The translations under genes were made by a program, and so were the position numbers. Below are positions 1-9,585 of a stretch of DNA of 59,279 nt, in pieces; the stretch's first letter is position 1; each line of letters opens with the position of its first letter. The notes beneath the pieces were generated by a model. It saw only the letters and a list, made by a program, of their open reading frames with translations, searched no databases and was not told the origin of the DNA. Source of the DNA: Planctomycetota bacterium (lineage in GTDB: Bacteria > Planctomycetota > J058); NCBI GenBank assembly GCA_019636275.1, contig JAHBXY010000040.1:1-59279 (forward strand), written 5' to 3'.

Positions 1-31
1 GCGGGCGGCGGGGCTGCCTCACCCCGGCGGC

Positions 32-886
32 GTGGGCCACTGGTCGTTCCTGGCCGCGAGCGGCCGCCAGGCGCTCGAGGAGCAGGCGGCGGCCGGCGAC
101 CCGGCGGGGTTCGTCGAGGCGCCGCTGACGACCGCCGACCACATGGAGGTCGGGCTCCTCGTGACGCGCGGGCGGGTCCCGCCGCCGGCGCGGCCGGCGG
201 ACGAGGTCCTCGTGGTGATCGAGCTCGACGGCGTCGAGCTCCAGGGCGACCGCCCCTGCGGCGCGCTGACGGTCGAGGGGCGCTCGCGGCCGATCGCCCC
301 CGGGACGATCGCCGTCCTGCCGGCCGGCGCGCGCGGGGCGCTCGAGCTGGCCCCGGCCGCGCGCGGCGGGACGCTCTACGTGCTCGTCGTGCGGGCGGTC
401 GGCGCCGCGCCGGCGGGGGCCGCCGGTCGGGCGTGGCTCTCGGACGTCGGCGCGCTCGACCTCGAGGCGGCCCCGCGCGACCCGCCCACGGCCGAGCCGT
501 CGCTCGTGCGCGTGGCCGGGCTCGGCGACCGGCTCGGCGTCCACGTGCTGGCCCTCACGCGGCACCAGACGACGGACGCGGCCCGGCGCCAGGTCGTGGT
601 CGAGCAGCTCGTGCCCACGCAGGCGCGCCCGCGCCACGATGAGGCGCTCCTGGTCCTCACGGGCGAGGGCAGCGTGGGGCTGGGCGACGGCGGGCACCGG
701 GTGCAGGCGGGGAGCCTGGTCCTCGTGCCGGCCAGGCTCCCGTTCCACATGACCCACGACTCGCCGCCGCCCGGCCTGAGGGCTCTGGTCGTCAGCGTCC
801 CGGCCCGGGACGGGCTGCCGGTGGAACTTCTGGACATGCCCCCGGGTAAGACACCCGTGCGGCGTGAGGAGCGCCGCGAGGAGTAG
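32..886 (+). CDS. Two-cupin domain protein, possibly 5'-truncated
   Basis: The protein has 284 residues if started at the GTG at 32, but the frame is open to the window edge, so the true start may lie outside. It reads as two similar beta-barrel halves. The first is about residues 40-125, with a Gly-Pro-rich turn in IAPGTIAVLPAGARG. The second is about 190-265, containing RPRHDEALLVLTGEGSV and VQAGSLVLVPARLPFHMTH, the typical cupin motif 1 and motif 2 spacing. The second half keeps His/Asp/Glu in motif 1 and a His in motif 2, so it may bind metal; the first half lacks these. Bicupins include sugar-binding, isomerase and dioxygenase proteins, and nothing here separates them. The stop lies 2 bp before the next gene, so the two are probably co-transcribed. 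Substrate unknown. Confidence 0.75.
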   Translation: MGHWSFLAASGRQALEEQAAAGDPAGFVEAPLTTADHMEVGLLVTRGRVPPPARPADEVLVVIELDGVELQGDRPCGALTVEGRSRPIAPGTIAVLPAGARGALELAPAARGGTLYVLVVRAVGAAPAGAAGRAWLSDVGALDLEAAPRDPPTAEPSLVRVAGLGDRLGVHVLALTRHQTTDAARRQVVVEQLVPTQARPRHDEALLVLTGEGSVGLGDGGHRVQAGSLVLVPARLPFHMTHDSPPPGLRALVVSVPARDGLPVELLDMPPGKTPVRREERREE

Positions 887-888
887 GG

Positions 889-3800
889 ATGGCCGAGGCC
901 GGGCCCGAGGCGGACCGGGAGCCAGGCGAACCCGGCGCGGAAGGCTCGGAGTCCGCGGCTGAAGTTGACGCTGACGCCGAAGCCCCGGCCCGCGCCGACC
1001 CGGCGATCGCCGTCGCTTCGCCCGCGCTGGAAGGCGCCCACGCCGCGACCGCCCACGAGAGCGCCGTCGCGGCCCCGGCCGCGGGAGGCGCACCCGCCCC
1101 GGCGGACACTCCCCCGATCGCGGGAGGCGCCGCCGTCTCGGCGGGCCCGGACACGGTGACAGCCCGCGAGCGCGCCGGCGCTCCCCCGATCGCGGGAGGC
1201 GCGTCCGTCGCGGACCCGGGCGCGGGAGGGCCGACAGACGGCGAGCGCGCCGACGCTCCGCTCGCGGGAGGCGCACCCGCCTCGCCAGACACGGACGCTC
1301 CCCACGAGAGCGCCGACGAGCCGCCGACCGCGGGTCCGGGAGAGGAGATCGTCCAGGAGAGCGCCGACGCCCCGCCGGTGTCCGCGACCCCGCCCGCGCC
1401 CTCGCCTGCCGTGGCCACGATGCACGAGCCCGCTCCCACGACGCGGCGCCGTCGCGCTCGCTCGGAGCCCGCGCGCGCGGGGGCGCCGCCGCTCCTGCGC
1501 GCCGCGCTCTGGCGCGCGGCGGTCGCCGTCCCGCTCCTCGGCGGCGCCGCCGCGCTGGCCGACGCGTGGGTCCACCGCGAGGTGCTCGGCGTCGATCTGG
1601 CGACGGGGCTGCTCCTGGGCCTCCTCGCCGGCGTCCTCGTCGTCGCCGAGCGCGAGGCGGCGGCGGGCCGAGCCCGCACGGCGCTCGTCCGCGCCGCGTC
1701 GCTCGCGCTCCTCGGCGTGCTCGTGGCCGCCGTCCAGGCGGGCTACCTGACGCAGGTCCTCGGCGGCGCGCCGCCCGACGCCGCCCTGGCCGCCGTCCAC
1801 GCCGACGGCTGGCTGGGCGCGCTGGACCCGACGACGCTCCCCGTGCTCGTGGCCCGCGCCTGTCCGTTCGCGGTCGTGGCGGTCGTCCTGGGGCGTGCGC
1901 GGCCGGTCGCGCTCGTCGTCGCGCCGATCGTCGCCCTCGCCGCGGCCGCGCTGGTGCTCGTCGCCGGCCTCGGCGCGCTCGATGAGGGCGGCGTCCCGGG
2001 CGTCCTGCCGGCCGGGGCGGGCGCCTGGGGGCTGCCGACGGGCGTGCGCGCCTCGGCCGCGGTCGAGGTCGCCCTCCCGCGGGCCGACGCGCCCACGGCC
2101 ACGCTCGTCGCGACGCTGTGGGCGGCCGGCCTGGACACGATCGCCCTCCTGCTCGCGGCGGCGCTCGGCGATCGGCTCGCGCGCTGGCGCCCGGGGGCCA
2201 ACCGTCGGTCGCCCCGGCCCCTGCGCTGGAGCGCACGGGCGCTCGCGGCGGCCGCGGTCCTGGCGCTCGCGGCGCTCGCCGTGCTCGGACGGCAGGCCCC
2301 GCCGGCGTGGTTGGTGACGACCCTCGTCGACGCCGCGGCCGACCCGCTGCGCCGAGCGCCCGCGACGCGGCTCCTCGCGCGCCTCGAGGGCGCCGGCGAG
2401 GAGTACGTGGCTCCGCTGGCCGGGATCGCGGTGGGCGACCCCGAGCCGAAGCAGCGGGGCAGGGCGCTGACGCTCCTCGCGCGCCTGCGCCCGTCAGGGC
2501 GCCCCGAGGCGCTGCAGGCGGTCCTCGCCAACCTGGGGCCCGGGACCGAGCCGAGCGTCCGGATCGCCGCGCTCGAGGTCGCGGCCGCCCTGGGGCCGAA
2601 CGCCGCCCCGCTCCAGCCGGACCTGCTCCGGGAGTGGCTGCGGAGCGTCCCCTCGGACGGCCGCGACCACGACCTCCTTCCTTGGGCCGAGCGCGCGCTC
2701 GAGGCCGCCGGCGCGCCGGCGCCGACGGACCTCGCGACGCACCTCGAGGACCTCGACCGCGAGGTCGCCCTCGGCGCCGCGCTGGCGCTCGCGCGGCTCG
2801 GCGTCCCCGACGAGACGGAGGCGGCCCTCCGGAAGGCCTTTCCGCGCCTGCTCGAGGGGGGCATCTACGTCTTTCGCCGAGGTGACAAAGGGTTGCGGCG
2901 CGGTGTCGACGAGCTCGCGGCCCTCGTCGTCGGCGCCGGCAAGGGTCTCCCGCTGCTCCTCGACGTCCTCGAGGCGGACGCGCCCCGACTCCAGGCGCGG
3001 CTCCACGTGCTCTGGCCCCGGGCGCTGCTCGACGCGCTCGGCGCCGCGCCGGCGGGGCCGGAGCTGACGCGCGCGCTGCGTGCGGCGATGGACCACGAGG
3101 ACTGGGCTGTGCGCGTCGCCGCCGCCCGCGCCCTCGCCGTCGATCGCCCCGGGGGGCCGCTGCCCGACGCCGTCCCGGCGCTGCTGTCGCTCCTGGGCGA
3201 CCAGGCGCTCGTCCGCAAGGCGGCCGTCGCCGCCCTCGGGGGCCATCCGGCCGCCGAGGTCGTGCCGCCCCTCGTCCGACGCCTCGAGGCCGACCTCGAC
3301 GACGAGCCCGCCTGGCAGGCGCTCCTGACCCTGCCGCACCCGACCGACGCCGCCCGCGACGCGCTGCTCCTCGCCGCGCGCGAGGGATCGCCAAGGACGC
3401 GCGGGCGCGCGGCGCGCGTCCTCGGCCGCCTCGCGGCGCCCGACCGCCTGGACGTGCTCCTCGACCTCCTGGCCGCGGGCGACCCGGACGCCGCCGCCGA
3501 GGCGGCGACCGCGCTCCGGGCCGACGCGGCCGCCGATCACCGCGCGCGCGCGGGCCTGCTCGCCGCGCTCGACGCCGCGGCGCCGCAGGTCGCGGTGGCC
3601 GCCGGCCTGTCGCTGGCCCTCACCCTCCCGCTCGATGACCTCGACCGCAGCCCCGACCTCCCCCGGATCGTCGAGCGCGTGCGCGACGCCGTCCCGCGCG
3701 ACGACGGCTTCGCGGCGATCGTCCGCCTCGGCCCCCGCGCCGCCGCGGCCGTGCCCGCCCTCGGCCACGCGATCGTCCGCGCGCAGGACGTCCACGAGGC

Positions 3801-4161
3801 GCTCGACGCCCTCGAGGCGGTCGGCCTCGACGCGCCGGACGCGGTGGCCGCCCTCGGGCAAGCCGCGCGCAACGACCTGGTCCGTGCCGCCGACCGCCGC
3901 CGGGCCCTGGCGCTCCTCGTCTCGGTCGGCCCGGCCGCCGCCGAGGTGGTCCACGACGTCCTCGAGGCCCTCGTCGACCCGATCGACGACCTCCGCGCGG
4001 AGGCCCGGCGCGTCCTCGCCCGGATCGACCCGGCGGCCGTGCAGGCCGCCCGCGACGACCTCGCCGAGCGCCTCGCGCGCGAGCCCGACCGCCGCGCCCG
4101 CTGGCGCCTCGAGGCCATCCTCCGCGCGCTCGACGTGCCCGCCCGCGGGGGCGACAAGTAG
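889..4161 (+). CDS. Multi-pass membrane protein with C-terminal HEAT repeats
   Basis: This is a 1090-residue protein starting at ATG 889, with a GAGGAG Shine-Dalgarno formed by the end of the cupin gene. Residues 1-185 are a low-complexity Ala/Pro/Glu/Gly region with a loosely repeated PPIAGGA motif. A basic RRRRARR patch follows near 186. About six hydrophobic segments lie between residues 202 and 468 (near 202-226, 237-254, 265-287, 323-360, 406-428 and 452-468). The rest, about 480-1090, consists of roughly 35-residue Ala/Leu/Asp-rich helical pairs typical of HEAT or PBS-lyase repeats. It is probably an inner-membrane scaffold with a large soluble solenoid. I recognise no enzyme motif. It ends convergently with the next gene, 98 bp away, with no obvious terminator. 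Confidence 0.8.
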   Translation: MAEAGPEADREPGEPGAEGSESAAEVDADAEAPARADPAIAVASPALEGAHAATAHESAVAAPAAGGAPAPADTPPIAGGAAVSAGPDTVTARERAGAPPIAGGASVADPGAGGPTDGERADAPLAGGAPASPDTDAPHESADEPPTAGPGEEIVQESADAPPVSATPPAPSPAVATMHEPAPTTRRRRARSEPARAGAPPLLRAALWRAAVAVPLLGGAAALADAWVHREVLGVDLATGLLLGLLAGVLVVAEREAAAGRARTALVRAASLALLGVLVAAVQAGYLTQVLGGAPPDAALAAVHADGWLGALDPTTLPVLVARACPFAVVAVVLGRARPVALVVAPIVALAAAALVLVAGLGALDEGGVPGVLPAGAGAWGLPTGVRASAAVEVALPRADAPTATLVATLWAAGLDTIALLLAAALGDRLARWRPGANRRSPRPLRWSARALAAAAVLALAALAVLGRQAPPAWLVTTLVDAAADPLRRAPATRLLARLEGAGEEYVAPLAGIAVGDPEPKQRGRALTLLARLRPSGRPEALQAVLANLGPGTEPSVRIAALEVAAALGPNAAPLQPDLLREWLRSVPSDGRDHDLLPWAERALEAAGAPAPTDLATHLEDLDREVALGAALALARLGVPDETEAALRKAFPRLLEGGIYVFRRGDKGLRRGVDELAALVVGAGKGLPLLLDVLEADAPRLQARLHVLWPRALLDALGAAPAGPELTRALRAAMDHEDWAVRVAAARALAVDRPGGPLPDAVPALLSLLGDQALVRKAAVAALGGHPAAEVVPPLVRRLEADLDDEPAWQALLTLPHPTDAARDALLLAAREGSPRTRGRAARVLGRLAAPDRLDVLLDLLAAGDPDAAAEAATALRADAAADHRARAGLLAALDAAAPQVAVAAGLSLALTLPLDDLDRSPDLPRIVERVRDAVPRDDGFAAIVRLGPRAAAAVPALGHAIVRAQDVHEALDALEAVGLDAPDAVAALGQAARNDLVRAADRRRALALLVSVGPAAAEVVHDVLEALVDPIDDLRAEARRVLARIDPAAVQAARDDLAERLAREPDRRARWRLEAILRALDVPARGGDK

Positions 4162-4259
4162 GGCCTGTTTCAAACACACAACTTGTGATCGACACGCCGA
4201 ACCCGAGTGGAATGGAACCACACGCGAGGCGAGGGCGCAGCCGTCGAGCACTCCTCAGC

Positions 4260-5195
4260 TCAGTGGAGGGCTTCTTCCAGCTCGCTCGTCTCGTCCTGCG
4301 AGCCGAAGTCGAGCCCGCGCATCGAGTCGTCGCCCGTGAGCGGCGCCACGGCCTCGTCGAAGAACCGCGCCCCGACCAGCTCCGCCGGCGTGCGCGCCTC
4401 GATCCGGGCCTTCAAGGCGGCCGCCTCCTGGCCGAGCGCCTGGATCGCCTCGTGGCTCGTCGGCTGCCCGGGCGGCGGGGGGTGCTGGCTCGCGGCAACG
4501 GCGCGCCCCAGCGCCTCGGCCGCCTCGGCCTTGAAGCCGTTCTGGGCGAACGAGCGCGCGGCCAGCATGAACGCCTCGATCGGCCCGCGCGCGAACACGC
4601 GCCACAGGTGCGACGTGACCCCCTCGGGGTAGGCGTCGCGCAGGGTCCGCTCGCCGAACAGGCACAGCGAGCGCAGGTAGACCGGGTCCCGCGAGTGGGC
4701 GCGCAGGACGCCCTCGAGCGAGAGCTGGGCCTTCCTGAACAGCTCGTGGAGCTGGTTCACGCGCCGCGGGAAGTCCTCGTGGACCTCGTCGAGCAGGCTC
4801 TCGTACTCCTCGAGCTCGTTCTCGCGCCGGTAGTCCTCGGCGAAGGTCGAGACCTTGTACTGCTCCTCGCGGAGGATCGACAGCTCGTGGAAGATCTCGC
4901 TGATGTGCCGGTCGAACTTGTGCGTCCGGCCGCGGCTGCGGAACAGCGAGTGCGAGATCCACTTGGCGCGGTGCAGCGGCCCGTTGCGCAGCCCGCCGAG
5001 GCGCGTGAAGTCGAGCAGCTTGCTCACCTCGGTCGCGTCGAGGCGCAGCCGCCGGCGGTCGACCGAGCGCTCCTCGGCGTGCGCCAGGACGCGGGTCTCG
5101 TAGAGGACGTAGACCTCGTGGAACTCGCGCTTGGCCTCGTAGAAGGCCTCGACGAGGTCCCAGATCGTGGCCCCGAAGACGCGGCGGCGCTTCAT
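4260..5195 (-). CDS. Conserved-looking helical protein of unknown function
   Basis: The protein has 311 residues and starts at ATG 5195, inside an ATGA overlap with the stop of the upstream HEAT-repeat gene, so the two are translationally coupled. It is rich in charged residues and mostly helical, with no signal peptide and no membrane segment. It opens with a basic MKRRR stretch. A long coiled-coil-like stretch with many Glu, Arg and Leu covers roughly residues 70-180, and a disordered acidic tail ends in SELEEALH. I do not recognise the family. The coupling suggests it works with the secreted HEAT protein or is simply made with it. One could suspect a cytosolic adaptor, but that is only inference. 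Confidence 0.7.
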   Translation of the reverse strand: MKRRRVFGATIWDLVEAFYEAKREFHEVYVLYETRVLAHAEERSVDRRRLRLDATEVSKLLDFTRLGGLRNGPLHRAKWISHSLFRSRGRTHKFDRHISEIFHELSILREEQYKVSTFAEDYRRENELEEYESLLDEVHEDFPRRVNQLHELFRKAQLSLEGVLRAHSRDPVYLRSLCLFGERTLRDAYPEGVTSHLWRVFARGPIEAFMLAARSFAQNGFKAEAAEALGRAVAASQHPPPPGQPTSHEAIQALGQEAAALKARIEARTPAELVGARFFDEAVAPLTGDDSMRGLDFGSQDETSELEEALH

Positions 5196-7519
5196 CGCGA
5201 CCCCTGCTGCGCGCTCGACCGGAGGAGCTCCGCGAAGCGCGCCTGCGCCTCGGACGGCGCGCCCGGCAGGACGCCCTGCAGCCCGCGCAGGGCGTCGGCC
5301 AGGCCCCCGGGCTCGGCGACGCGCAGCCTGTCGAGCACCTCGAACGCCACCGTCCAGCCCTCCGCGCGCTCGCCTGCATCGTCGCTCTTGAGGCTGTCGT
5401 TGACGAGGGACAGCGCCTCCTTCGGCTGCGGCTGCGCGAGGCGCACCAGGGCCCGGGCCTTGCCGAGGCGCAGCCCGCGGGCGTCGCGCGTGGCGGGCGC
5501 GCTCAGGTTGAGCCCGCGGATCACGGCGTCGAAGTCGCTCAGCGCCGCCTGCGGGTCGGTGTCGAGCTGCCCCAGGGCCCGGTGGCGGAGGAGCGCGAAG
5601 TAGCGGTCCCGGCTCGCCTGCTGCACCCCCGTGAGCGCGTCGGGCGCGGGCAGCCCGTTGTCGCCCGTGAGGAAGGGCACGGCGGCCGACGGCTCCTTGC
5701 GGGCGGCGCGCAGGGCCTCGACCAGCATGTCGAGCCCGACGAAGTTGTCGCGGAAGCCGGCCGGGCGCGTGGCCAGCTCCTCGAGGCGCTGCCGCGCCTT
5801 GCGCCGCAGCGCGTCGTCCGCGTCGTCCAGGAACGGGACCAGGAGCGCCATGGCCTCCTGCACCAGCTCGGGCCGGTCGAGCCCCTGCTGGCCGATCGCG
5901 TCGAGGATCGCGCGCCGCACGTGCACGGCCGTCTCCTCGCGCAGCCGGGCCCGCAGCGCCGGGAACGAGGCGGGCGCGTGCGCCATGGACCCCAGGGCCG
6001 AGGTGGCGAAGAAGCGCACGTTCGGGTCGTCGTGGCGCGCCAGCTCGTCGAGCAGCGCCGTGACCCGCTCCGCCTCCTCCGTCTGCTGCGCGTAGCCGAG
6101 CGACCCGAGCGCGCGGGCCACCGCGGCCAGGAGCCCGCCCGAGATCGGGTGCGCCCCGCCGCCGTTGCTCCCGCGCGGCCCGCGCACGAGCTCCATGAGC
6201 GCGCGCGAGACCTTCCCCTCGGGGTTCTGCCCGATCCGGCCGAGCGAGAGGACGACGACCTCGAGCAGGTCGTCGGGCGGCGGCGTGGTCCCCCGGGTCT
6301 CCGCGAGCACCCCCAGCAGCGGGTCGACCCCGCCGGGCGCCTGCAGGGCGCCGACCGCGCCGGCGGCGGCCATGCGCATGCGCAGGTGGAAGCCGCGGGT
6401 GAGGAACTGCAGCACGTCGTCGAGCAGCGCCCGGTTGCCGGTCTCGCCCACGGCCTCGATCACGAGGGCCTTGGTCTCGTCGTAGTCGGCCAGCCCGCCC
6501 TGCAGCAGCCGGCCGCGGAGCAGGTTCACCGCCCGCTCCTCGCCGCGCCGCCCGAGCGCGCCCAGCTCGCGGATCGCCGAGCGGCGCACGGCGAACACCG
6601 TGTCGGGCTCGATCAGGGCCGCCTGCAGCTCGCGGAACAGGGCCTCGCGGTCGCCCTGGAGCGACGCCAGCAGCTTGCCGAAGTAGCGCTCCGCCTCGGT
6701 CTCGAAGCGCCGCAGCCGCTCGTCGCGGCGCCGCGCGACGTCGAGGCGCCACTCGGCCAGCGAGCGCACCTTCGCCTCGTCGTACCACTTGCGCCAGTCG
6801 GCGGGGGCCTCGAACGACTGCGCGGTCATGCGCTGCAGCGCCTCGCGCACGCGCGTCTCGACCGTGCGCCCCAGCCGCGTCTGCTCGAGCGCCGCGACGA
6901 GCACGCCCACCGACTCGATCGGGTTGGGCATGCGCTCGAGGGCCTCGATCAGGCCCATGGCCTGCCGGTGCCGGGCGCTCCCGGGCGCGCTCCGCCGCAG
7001 CTCGCCCGTGAGCTGCAGCTGCACGTACTCGTAGACCTTGCTCCCCTCGTGGTCGAGCGTCGGGAACGTCTTGACCGCCTCGGGGCCCACCGGCGGGGGC
7101 GTCGTCGGGTCGTCGAGGCCTTCCTGCACGATGCGGCAGGCGGCCTCGACGCGGTACTTCCCCACGAGGCTCAGCCCGCGCAGGATCGACATGCGCGACT
7201 CGGGGCGCGTCTTGCGGTTGACCATGACGCCCACGAGGAACTCGTCATGGCTGCCCTCGGGGCCCACGTCGCGCAGGCGGGGGGTCAGGAACAGCTCGGC
7301 CGTGGCCTGCTCGCCCGCCTTGCCGGCCTCGACGAGGACGTCGCGCTTGAGCTTCTCGACGAGGTCCGGCGTGGCGTCCTGCGCCCTGGCCGTCGCGGGC
7401 AGCGCCAGGGCAAGGAGGAGGGCCGCGGCCCATCCAGCGACACCTCGACCGACACCTCGACCGACACCTCGACCCACACTTCGACCTGTGGACACACCAG
7501 ATGTGGAGTGGTCGTGCAT
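5192..7519 (-). CDS. Secreted HEAT-repeat protein
   Basis: The protein has 775 residues from ATG 7519. An unusual N-terminus carries a (Gly-Arg-Gly-Val)n stretch encoded by a 12-bp tandem repeat. It precedes a hydrophobic core (AALLLALALPATARA) that ends in a likely signal peptidase site, ARA-QD, so the protein is exported. In-frame GTG codons at residues 9 and 15 are alternative starts that would remove part of the repeat. The mature part is a long series of alpha-helical HEAT-like repeats rich in Arg, Leu, Ala and Glu, with repeated A(I/V)xALG motifs. I see no catalytic domain. It is the first gene of a two-gene transcript behind a TTGCAC-17-TAAGCT promoter. It is probably a periplasmic scaffold; function unknown. 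Confidence 0.8.
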   Translation of the reverse strand: MHDHSTSGVSTGRSVGRGVGRGVGRGVAGWAAALLLALALPATARAQDATPDLVEKLKRDVLVEAGKAGEQATAELFLTPRLRDVGPEGSHDEFLVGVMVNRKTRPESRMSILRGLSLVGKYRVEAACRIVQEGLDDPTTPPPVGPEAVKTFPTLDHEGSKVYEYVQLQLTGELRRSAPGSARHRQAMGLIEALERMPNPIESVGVLVAALEQTRLGRTVETRVREALQRMTAQSFEAPADWRKWYDEAKVRSLAEWRLDVARRRDERLRRFETEAERYFGKLLASLQGDREALFRELQAALIEPDTVFAVRRSAIRELGALGRRGEERAVNLLRGRLLQGGLADYDETKALVIEAVGETGNRALLDDVLQFLTRGFHLRMRMAAAGAVGALQAPGGVDPLLGVLAETRGTTPPPDDLLEVVVLSLGRIGQNPEGKVSRALMELVRGPRGSNGGGAHPISGGLLAAVARALGSLGYAQQTEEAERVTALLDELARHDDPNVRFFATSALGSMAHAPASFPALRARLREETAVHVRRAILDAIGQQGLDRPELVQEAMALLVPFLDDADDALRRKARQRLEELATRPAGFRDNFVGLDMLVEALRAARKEPSAAVPFLTGDNGLPAPDALTGVQQASRDRYFALLRHRALGQLDTDPQAALSDFDAVIRGLNLSAPATRDARGLRLGKARALVRLAQPQPKEALSLVNDSLKSDDAGERAEGWTVAFEVLDRLRVAEPGGLADALRGLQGVLPGAPSEAQARFAELLRSSAQQGSR
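7438..7485. repeat. Four-copy 12-bp in-frame tandem repeat
   Basis: Three perfect copies of CGACACCTCGAC (top strand) and one variant copy lie end to end inside the signal-peptide region of the secreted HEAT protein. They encode Gly-Arg-Gly-Val repeats in frame on the reverse strand. The unit is a multiple of three, so copy-number changes would alter length without breaking the frame. Confidence 0.85.
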
Positions 7520-7558
7520 GTGCAGGTCCGGGGCGCTACGTGAGTTGGAGCTCGAACG

Positions 7559-7587
7559 AGCTTATCCGACGCTCGACATGGGTGCAA
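7559..7587 (-). promoter_or_regulatory. Sigma-70-like promoter for the HEAT-repeat operon
   Basis: On the reverse strand, TTGCAC (7582-7587) and TAAGCT (7559-7564) are separated by exactly 17 bp. They lie about 40 bp upstream of the ATG at 7519. A short AGCTCG/CGAGCT inverted repeat overlaps the -10 edge and could be an operator. Confidence 0.6.
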
Positions 7588-7607
7588 CGCGCCCGTCGCG
7601 GCTCGCC

Positions 7608-7637
7608 TTGACACAACCCCAGGCCCGACGCCATATT
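7608..7637 (+). promoter_or_regulatory. Sigma-70-like promoter for the signal-peptidase-like operon
   Basis: A perfect TTGACA box at 7608-7613 is followed after 18 bp by CATATT at 7632-7637. An expected transcription start near 7644 leaves a short leader containing GGAGGT before the ATG at 7671. It stands back to back with the promoter for the HEAT operon. Confidence 0.7.
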
Positions 7638-7670
7638 CAGGCCCGCCGCCCCCCGCGGCGCGGAGGTGGG

Positions 7671-8180
7671 ATGAAGGTCGAGGCGGTCCCGTTCTATGCC
7701 ATCCTCGTCGCGGCGGTCACCGGCGGCTGCTGGTTCGTCCTCCGCTACGAGTTCTACCGCTTCAAGGACCCGAAGCTGCGCCAGTTCTGCGACCCGGAGA
7801 TCAGCGAGGGGACGCAGCGGCTGGGCCGCGACGTGATGTTCCTCCGCGACGACGCGCTGCAGGTGGGCGACATCGTGCGCTTCCGCACCGCCCGGACCGG
7901 CGCCGAGACGACCTCGCGCGTGGTCGCCGTGGCCGGGCAGCGCGTGGCGATCGTCGCCGGGCGCCTGCACATCGACGGCGTCGAGGTGAAGGACCCCTGG
8001 GGCAAGCGCGCCAACGCCGCCGACGTGGTCCCCGACCTGTTCGTGCCCGAGGGCTGCGTCTACGTGCTCAACGACATGCGCTGGTCGAACCACAGCGACC
8101 GCCTCGACAGCCGCGCGTTCGGGCCGATCCCGGTGCGCAGCGTCGAGTACGTGTTCAGCCCCAAGGACGGGGGGGGCTGA
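7671..8180 (+). CDS. Signal peptidase I-like (S26 fold) protein, probably inactive
   Basis: The protein has 169 residues, with ATG 7671 preceded by GGAGGTGGG. One N-terminal membrane segment (about 4-22) anchors it with the bulk outside. The C-terminal motif LNDMRWSNHSDRLDSRAFG closely resembles box E of signal peptidase I, GDNRxNSxDSRxxG. QVGDIVRFR matches box C. SRVVAVAGQRV matches box D, but the position of the catalytic Lys in KRVVG is a Ser. No SMxPT box B is present where the nucleophilic Ser should be; the sequence there reads QRLGRDVMFL. The two catalytic residues therefore appear to be missing, and I infer a fold-only member that may bind peptides or shape a membrane complex. It heads an operon with a TPR membrane protein and a zinc-ribbon protein. 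Confidence 0.75.
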   Translation: MKVEAVPFYAILVAAVTGGCWFVLRYEFYRFKDPKLRQFCDPEISEGTQRLGRDVMFLRDDALQVGDIVRFRTARTGAETTSRVVAVAGQRVAIVAGRLHIDGVEVKDPWGKRANAADVVPDLFVPEGCVYVLNDMRWSNHSDRLDSRAFGPIPVRSVEYVFSPKDGGG

Positions 8181-8183
8181 GCC

Positions 8184-9581
8184 GTGGTCCCGATCGAGGC
8201 CGTCAAGTCGCGCGAGGGGCTCGCCTACCTGGGCGGCGCCGCGCTGGCCTTCCTCATCTCGGCCCTGCTGATCGCGGGCGGGATCGAGCGCTACCTGACC
8301 GAGGACGCGCTGCGCGAGGCCGTGCAGGCCTACCACCGCGACGCGCCCGACGCGCGCGCCAAGCTGGTCGAGCTTAAGGACGCGCGCCCCGGCGACGCGT
8401 CGACGCGGGTCCTCCTCGGCTGCTTCGAGCTCGAGCGGGCCGAGGACGCCGACCGGCTGGGCGTGGCCGAGCGCCTGTTCGAGGAGGCGCTCGGGCTCGA
8501 GCCGGGGCGGACCTCGGCCAGCGTGGGCCTGGCCGCGGCGCGGCTGCGGCTGGCGGCGCTCAAGGCGGCCGAGGGGCGCGCGCGCGAGGCCGCGTCCGTG
8601 GGCGAGCTCATCGACCGCAGCGGCCTCGACGCGTCCGACCCCGACGTCGTGGCCCTGCGCGCGGGGATGGAGGTCCTCCGCGGGCGCCCCGAGCAGGCCC
8701 TGCAGCTCCTCTCGAGCCCGCCGCGCACGACGCCCTCGCGCGCCGGCCAGGGCGCCTGGCACTGGAACCGCGCCGCGGCGGCGATCCTGGCCCGCGACGG
8801 CGACGCGCTCGAGGCGGCCCTGCCGGCCTACCTGCTGCGCCGCCTGCCGCTGCCGGCCGAGTCGCAGAACGACCCGAACGGCCCGCCGGGCGACGCGGCG
8901 CGCCTGCTGACCATGGCCTACCGCGTGTCGCTGGCCGACCCTGCCGCGCGCCCGCCGACGACCGAGGCGCTGACCCAGCGCCTCGAGCGGGCGGCCGCCG
9001 CCGCGACGCTGCGCGCGGGCGGGAGCGGCCTCCTCCGCGGGCGCTACCTGCCGCCCGGGCGCGAGGAGGCGGCCGTGCAGAACGCGCTCGGCATGGCGCA
9101 GGCCCGCCTCGAGCGCTGGGCCGATGCGGCCGAGAGCTTCGAGCAGGCCTCGCGCGCCAACCCCGAGGAGCCGCTCTACATGCTGAACATGGCGCTGGCC
9201 CGGCGCCGCCAGGCCGAGGGGATCGACGCGGCGACCGACGCGAAGGGCCGCACGGCCGCCTTCCAGCGCGCCGGCGAGGCGTTCCGCCGCCTGTGCGAGT
9301 CGCTCGCCGGCAAGGAGGGGCGCGAGGCCACCCGCGTCCTGGCCGCCACCAGCGGCGCCTCGGCCCTGCTCGCCGGCGGCGACGTCCGCGGCGCGATCGT
9401 CCTCTACCGCACCCACTCGACCGGCCACCCCAACCCGGCCGAGCAGGCCCGGGACCTGGGGGCCCTCCTCGATCACGCCAAGGACAAGGCCTGCGTCGAC
9501 GAGTACCGGCGGGCGATCTCCCTCAACCACCCCGAGACCGCGGCGCTCGAGCGCCGCGTCCGCGTGCGGAGCCGGCGGTGA
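8184..9581 (+). CDS. Membrane-anchored TPR protein
   Basis: The protein has 465 residues from GTG 8184, 3 bp after the preceding stop. A single membrane segment (about 13-33) is followed by an extracytoplasmic helical domain. TPR-type pairs are clearest near residues 55-110 (ending in LGLEPGRTSASVGLAAARL) and 295-345 (QNALGMAQARLERWADAAE), with later, weaker repeats. Two disordered or hinge regions separate the repeats. I see no enzyme motif. It most likely acts as a peptide- or protein-binding scaffold working with the signal-peptidase-like protein encoded just upstream. The C-terminus is Arg-rich (RRVRVRSRR). Confidence 0.8.
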   Translation: MVPIEAVKSREGLAYLGGAALAFLISALLIAGGIERYLTEDALREAVQAYHRDAPDARAKLVELKDARPGDASTRVLLGCFELERAEDADRLGVAERLFEEALGLEPGRTSASVGLAAARLRLAALKAAEGRAREAASVGELIDRSGLDASDPDVVALRAGMEVLRGRPEQALQLLSSPPRTTPSRAGQGAWHWNRAAAAILARDGDALEAALPAYLLRRLPLPAESQNDPNGPPGDAARLLTMAYRVSLADPAARPPTTEALTQRLERAAAAATLRAGGSGLLRGRYLPPGREEAAVQNALGMAQARLERWADAAESFEQASRANPEEPLYMLNMALARRRQAEGIDAATDAKGRTAAFQRAGEAFRRLCESLAGKEGREATRVLAATSGASALLAGGDVRGAIVLYRTHSTGHPNPAEQARDLGALLDHAKDKACVDEYRRAISLNHPETAALERRVRVRSRR

Positions 9582-9585
9582 CCCC